Shown here: piece after piece, positions 61,564 to 64,000 of the stretch
Position numbering within the stretch: the first letter of the stretch is position 1
Layout of the letters: every line of letters starts with the position of its first letter
Source of the DNA: Proteobacteria bacterium ST_bin14
GTDB lineage: Bacteria > Pseudomonadota > Alphaproteobacteria > Sphingomonadales > Sphingomonadaceae
Assembly: GCA_002083655.1 (NCBI GenBank)
Contig: MSXR01000001.1
Coordinates: forward strand, 124,001-188,000
Direction: 5' to 3'
Length of the DNA: 64,000 nucleotides
Notes under the pieces: model-generated
Seen by the model: the letters and a program-made list of their open reading frames with translations, nothing else
The model's database searches: none
Told to the model about the DNA's origin: nothing
Program-made: the position numbers and the translations under genes

Positions 61564-61621
61564 GAGGCGCGCCGTAGTGCGCCGTTGAAGCCTCGTGCTT
61601 CGCCCGGCTGCCTTTTGCAGC
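61564..61621 (+). ncRNA. hairpin leader of the DUF3800 gene
   Basis: GAGGC-GCGC-loop-GCGC-7-base bulge-GCCTC (61564-61594) is followed by GCTGC-CTTTT-GCAGC (61607-61621), which ends directly at the ATG. Structured RNAs are catalogued beside DUF3800 genes in other bacteria (the DUF3800 RNA motifs, as I recall). Whether this is one of them needs a covariance search. Confidence 0.45.
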
Positions 61622-62359
61622 ATGCACCTACTTTATCTTGACGACTCTGGTTCAGTTCAGAATCCTTCTGATCGACACATTGTTTTGGCCGGCTTGAGCG
61701 TGTTTGAGCGCAGCCCCCACTGGCTTTCAGGAAAGCTGGATGTGATCGCAGAACGGATTTGGCCTGACAATCCCGCCGGGATCGAATTTCGCGGTACTGA
61801 CATTATAGGTGGCAAAAAGCATTGGCGGGGCGTGCGACGTGAGGAGCGGGAACGCGCGTATTTGGAGGCGCTATCGATCCTAGCGGACTATAACGGTGTC
61901 CGTCTCTTCGGCGCGGTAGTCCATAAAGCCAGCGTCTCGCCGCAGGAGCCAATGGCGGTTGCGTTCGAACATATAGCGAGCCGTTTTGATCGCATGCTCG
62001 GTCGGCTCTACAAGGGTGGTGACACGCAGCGTGGATTGATTGTTCTCGATAGAAGCACTTACGAGACATCATTGCAGGGCCTAGCAACAACATTTCGAAC
62101 CGCCGGTCACAAGTGGGGTCAGTTGCACAACCTTTCGGAAGTGCCGCTGTTTGTAGATTCGAGGGCCACACGTATGGTTCAGTATGCTGATTTGATAGCG
62201 CATGCACTGCGGAGATATCACGAACAAGGCAACTCAACCTATTTTGATCTAATCAAACACTCGTTCGATGCATCAGGCGGGGTGTTGCATGGCTTGATAC
62301 ATGATATCGGCGCTTCACAACGATGCGCTTGTTTTTCATGCTTTCAGCGGGTGCGGTAA
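61622..62359 (+). CDS. DUF3800 protein inserted in a methyltransferase gene
   Basis: 245 aa with the DUF3800 hallmarks of an RNase H-like fold: MHLLYLDDSGS (Asp7, Asp8), GLIVLDRSTYETS (Asp143, Glu148) and VDSRATRMVQYADLIAHAL (Asp179, Asp190). Nuclease activity is likely by fold but not shown. It lies opposite to and between the two halves of a broken methyltransferase gene and has lower GC than its neighbours. ATG 61622 has no good ribosome-binding site; GTG 61595 is in frame. Confidence 0.85.
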   Translation: MHLLYLDDSGSVQNPSDRHIVLAGLSVFERSPHWLSGKLDVIAERIWPDNPAGIEFRGTDIIGGKKHWRGVRREERERAYLEALSILADYNGVRLFGAVVHKASVSPQEPMAVAFEHIASRFDRMLGRLYKGGDTQRGLIVLDRSTYETSLQGLATTFRTAGHKWGQLHNLSEVPLFVDSRATRMVQYADLIAHALRRYHEQGNSTYFDLIKHSFDASGGVLHGLIHDIGASQRCACFSCFQRVR

Positions 62360-62706
62360 TGGCCATGAGGTCGCTCCACAGATAACCGCACTGCCATCAT
62401 CGCCAGATAGGCCATGAGCGGGTTTTCGCCGATCGCGCTGTGCATCGCGTTCATCATCACCTGTAACGGGCGGTTGGTGCCGCTGGCGATATCCATCAGC
62501 GCGTTTTGCGATGCCGCACCCCAGGTCCAGGTATCGTCGAACGCCTCAATACTGGCATCCGCGCCCGCGCCGCTCGCCGATTTGAACAGCACATTATAGC
62601 CCGCATTCGAATTGAACGGCGGATCGAGATAGATCAGGTCAACGCTTTCATCGCCAATCTGATCGCGCAGCACCGCCAGATTATCGCCATAATATAGTCG
62701 GTTCAT
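62344..62706 (-). pseudogene. N-terminal remnant of the same DNA methyltransferase
   Basis: The first ~108 residues are family-like: MNRLYYGDNLAVLRDQIGDE, catalytic motif YLDPPFNSNAGYNVLFK (DPPF) and ENPLMAYLAMMAVRL. After that the sequence changes to an unrelated 12-residue tail and stops inside the end of the DUF3800 gene. The SAM-binding FxGxG and the middle ~300 residues are missing, so the product cannot be active. Confidence 0.8.
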
Positions 62707-62824
62707 GCCCGCGCCCCCGGTGATCCGACAGACCTAGACGAAAGCCGGGGGGTGAGGGAAGCGGCGTTCTTGCAAGCGGGCGCGGGCGCTGCCAGAACAC
62801 GCGCAACCCCGATCGGAGACCCCC

Positions 62825-64000
62825 ATGCGCCTATCGCTGATCCTTGTCCTGCCATTATTGGCCCTATCCGCGTCCGCCGGTGCGCAGACCAGGCCCGATA
62901 TTTCGGTGGAAACGCTGAAGACCGTCGACAAGGAACTCTCCTCCGACGCCTATGAGGGCCGCGCGCCGACCACAGCGGCGGAAGACAAGACGGTTGCCTA
63001 TATCATCGATCGCTTCAAGGCGGCGGGGCTGAAGCCGGGCAATCACGGCGAATGGACGCAGACGGTGCCGATGGTTGAGCTGACCGCGACCAATTTCTCG
63101 CCGATCACCTTTGCCGGCGGCAAGCTGCCCGTCAGCCTGAAACAGGGCCCCGACATCGTCATGCGCACGTTTCGCGTCACGCCCAGCGTCGCGATCAAGG
63201 ACAGTCCGGTGGTGTTTGTCGGCTATGGCATCAATGCGCCGGAACGTGGGTGGAATGATTATGCCGGGCTGGATGTGAAGGGCAAAACCGTCATCATCCT
63301 GGTCAACGATCCCGATTGGCAATCGGCCAGCCGCGACGGCCTGTTTGATGGCCGGACGATGACCTATTATGGTCGCTGGACGTATAAATATGAAGAAGCT
63401 GCGCGCCAGGGGGCAGCAGCGGCGATCATCGTGCACGATACCGAACCGGCTGCTTATGGCTGGGGCGTCGTCGAATCGAGCAACACCCATCCCACGCTGG
63501 AGCTTGATGAAAAGGGCGATCACATGGGTGAAAGCCAGGCGATTGGCTGGGTGCAGCTTGACCAGGCACGCGCAATTTTTGCCAGTGCCGGGCAGGATTT
63601 TGATGCGCTGCGAACGCAGGCTGGGGCAAAGGGTTTCAAGGCCGTGCCGCTGGGCGTAACGGCATCGATGGCGTTCGATATCAGCGTCAAGCGCCAGGCC
63701 TCCAAAAATGTGATCGGCGTGCTGCCCGGCAAGGTGGCGGCAAATGAGTGGGTGCTGTTCACCGCGCATTGGGATCATCTGGGGCGCTGCACGCCGGTGA
63801 AGGGCGATGACATCTGCAACGGTGCCGTCGACAATGCCAGCGGCATGGCCGGGCTGGTCGCCATTGCCGAGGCGCAGGTAAAGGCGGGGCCTGCGCGCCG
63901 TTCAATGGCGTTCATTGCGGTAACGGCAGAGGAATCAGGGTTGTTGGGTTCCAAATATTATGCCGAAAACCCGGTCTATCCGCTCGATCACACCGTTGGC
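62825..64000 (+). CDS. exported M28-family metallopeptidase (3' end beyond window)
   Basis: 392 residues are visible. A signal peptide (MRLSLILVLPLLALSASAGA) is followed by a protease-associated region and the zinc aminopeptidase core: HWDHLGR (His, Asp), NGAVDNASGMAG (bridging Asp) and AVTAEESGLLGSKYY (Glu pair). It is likely a periplasmic or secreted aminopeptidase or carboxypeptidase. The frame is open to the right edge. It is divergent from the methyltransferase remnant. Confidence 0.92.
   Translation, partial: MRLSLILVLPLLALSASAGAQTRPDISVETLKTVDKELSSDAYEGRAPTTAAEDKTVAYIIDRFKAAGLKPGNHGEWTQTVPMVELTATNFSPITFAGGKLPVSLKQGPDIVMRTFRVTPSVAIKDSPVVFVGYGINAPERGWNDYAGLDVKGKTVIILVNDPDWQSASRDGLFDGRTMTYYGRWTYKYEEAARQGAAAAIIVHDTEPAAYGWGVVESSNTHPTLELDEKGDHMGESQAIGWVQLDQARAIFASAGQDFDALRTQAGAKGFKAVPLGVTASMAFDISVKRQASKNVIGVLPGKVAANEWVLFTAHWDHLGRCTPVKGDDICNGAVDNASGMAGLVAIAEAQVKAGPARRSMAFIAVTAEESGLLGSKYYAENPVYPLDHTVG

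Noticed and set aside
62864..63778. 304-aa minus-strand frame opposite the M28 peptidase
   Set aside because: The plus-strand peptidase has signal peptide and zinc motifs; the opposite frame has nothing recognisable.
1..64000. CRISPR arrays, tRNA, rRNA and prophage
   Set aside because: No regularly spaced repeats, T-loop signatures, rRNA blocks or phage structural genes were noticed on reading; a tool scan could still find something short.

Overview
The window is chromosomal DNA of a GC-rich alphaproteobacterium, most likely Sphingomonadales (Sphingomonas, Sphingopyxis or a relative). Supporting points are MipZ and DivK in place of a Min system, the DUF3572 gene beside divK, PgmG-like phosphomannomutase, sphingomonad-style intergenic palindromes, and dispersed replication genes. 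No dnaA, oriC, rRNA, tRNA or CRISPR array was seen. Coding density is high and most of the window is conserved core genome.

Layout. 1-6.2 kb (minus): rpmI-rplT, a terminator, then a GNAT gene overlapping pheS-pheT and a truncated aldose 1-epimerase, with hisN upstream. 6.2-12.2 kb: outer-membrane phospholipase A, an exported peroxiredoxin, a diguanylate cyclase, two ~35-aa membrane microproteins behind a sigma-54-type promoter, a PhnA-like gene, Dps, a GDT1-family transporter and rpmG. 12.2-24.3 kb: divK, DUF3572/HAD, RidA and a FemAB-like gene, two large GT-C-like membrane proteins, argG, cfa, a molybdenum oxidoreductase with its cytochrome b, and a flavin reductase. 24.3-38.5 kb: rlmN, dnaN, an Mrr-type nuclease, coq4, recF, aceA, a MarR/oxidoreductase pair and gyrB. 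dnaN, recF and gyrB keep the ancestral order and strand but are separated by other genes. 38.5-50.9 kb: a DnaQ-like exonuclease, pgmG/DnaJ-like/mipZ, panC, topA, a ParD/ParE-type toxin-antitoxin pair, and a tight rpiB-glyA-(50 aa)-nrdR-trmJ operon. 51.1-55.7 kb: an ECF sigma factor, RskA-type anti-sigma factor and fasciclin gene, a candidate structured small RNA on the minus strand, then btaA-btaB-DUF3429 (betaine lipid synthesis). 55.7-60.4 kb: murI, plsY-dprA, a CAP protein, chorismate mutase and rpsD.

The most unusual stretch is 60.5-62.7 kb, between rpsD and an M28 peptidase. A DNA methyltransferase/nuclease gene has lost its centre, replaced by an oppositely oriented DUF3800 gene with a hairpin-rich leader. 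The remaining C-terminal part carries a Trp-to-stop mutation. A coupled two-gene cassette containing DUF2283 follows it.

Other items worth attention are the four-hairpin minus-strand RNA candidate at 53.1-53.26 kb, a REP palindrome inside the 5' end of trmJ, and several clean operator-like dyads (coq4, the toxin-antitoxin pair, the MarR pair, aceA). All functions are read from sequence and recalled family knowledge. No database search was run.
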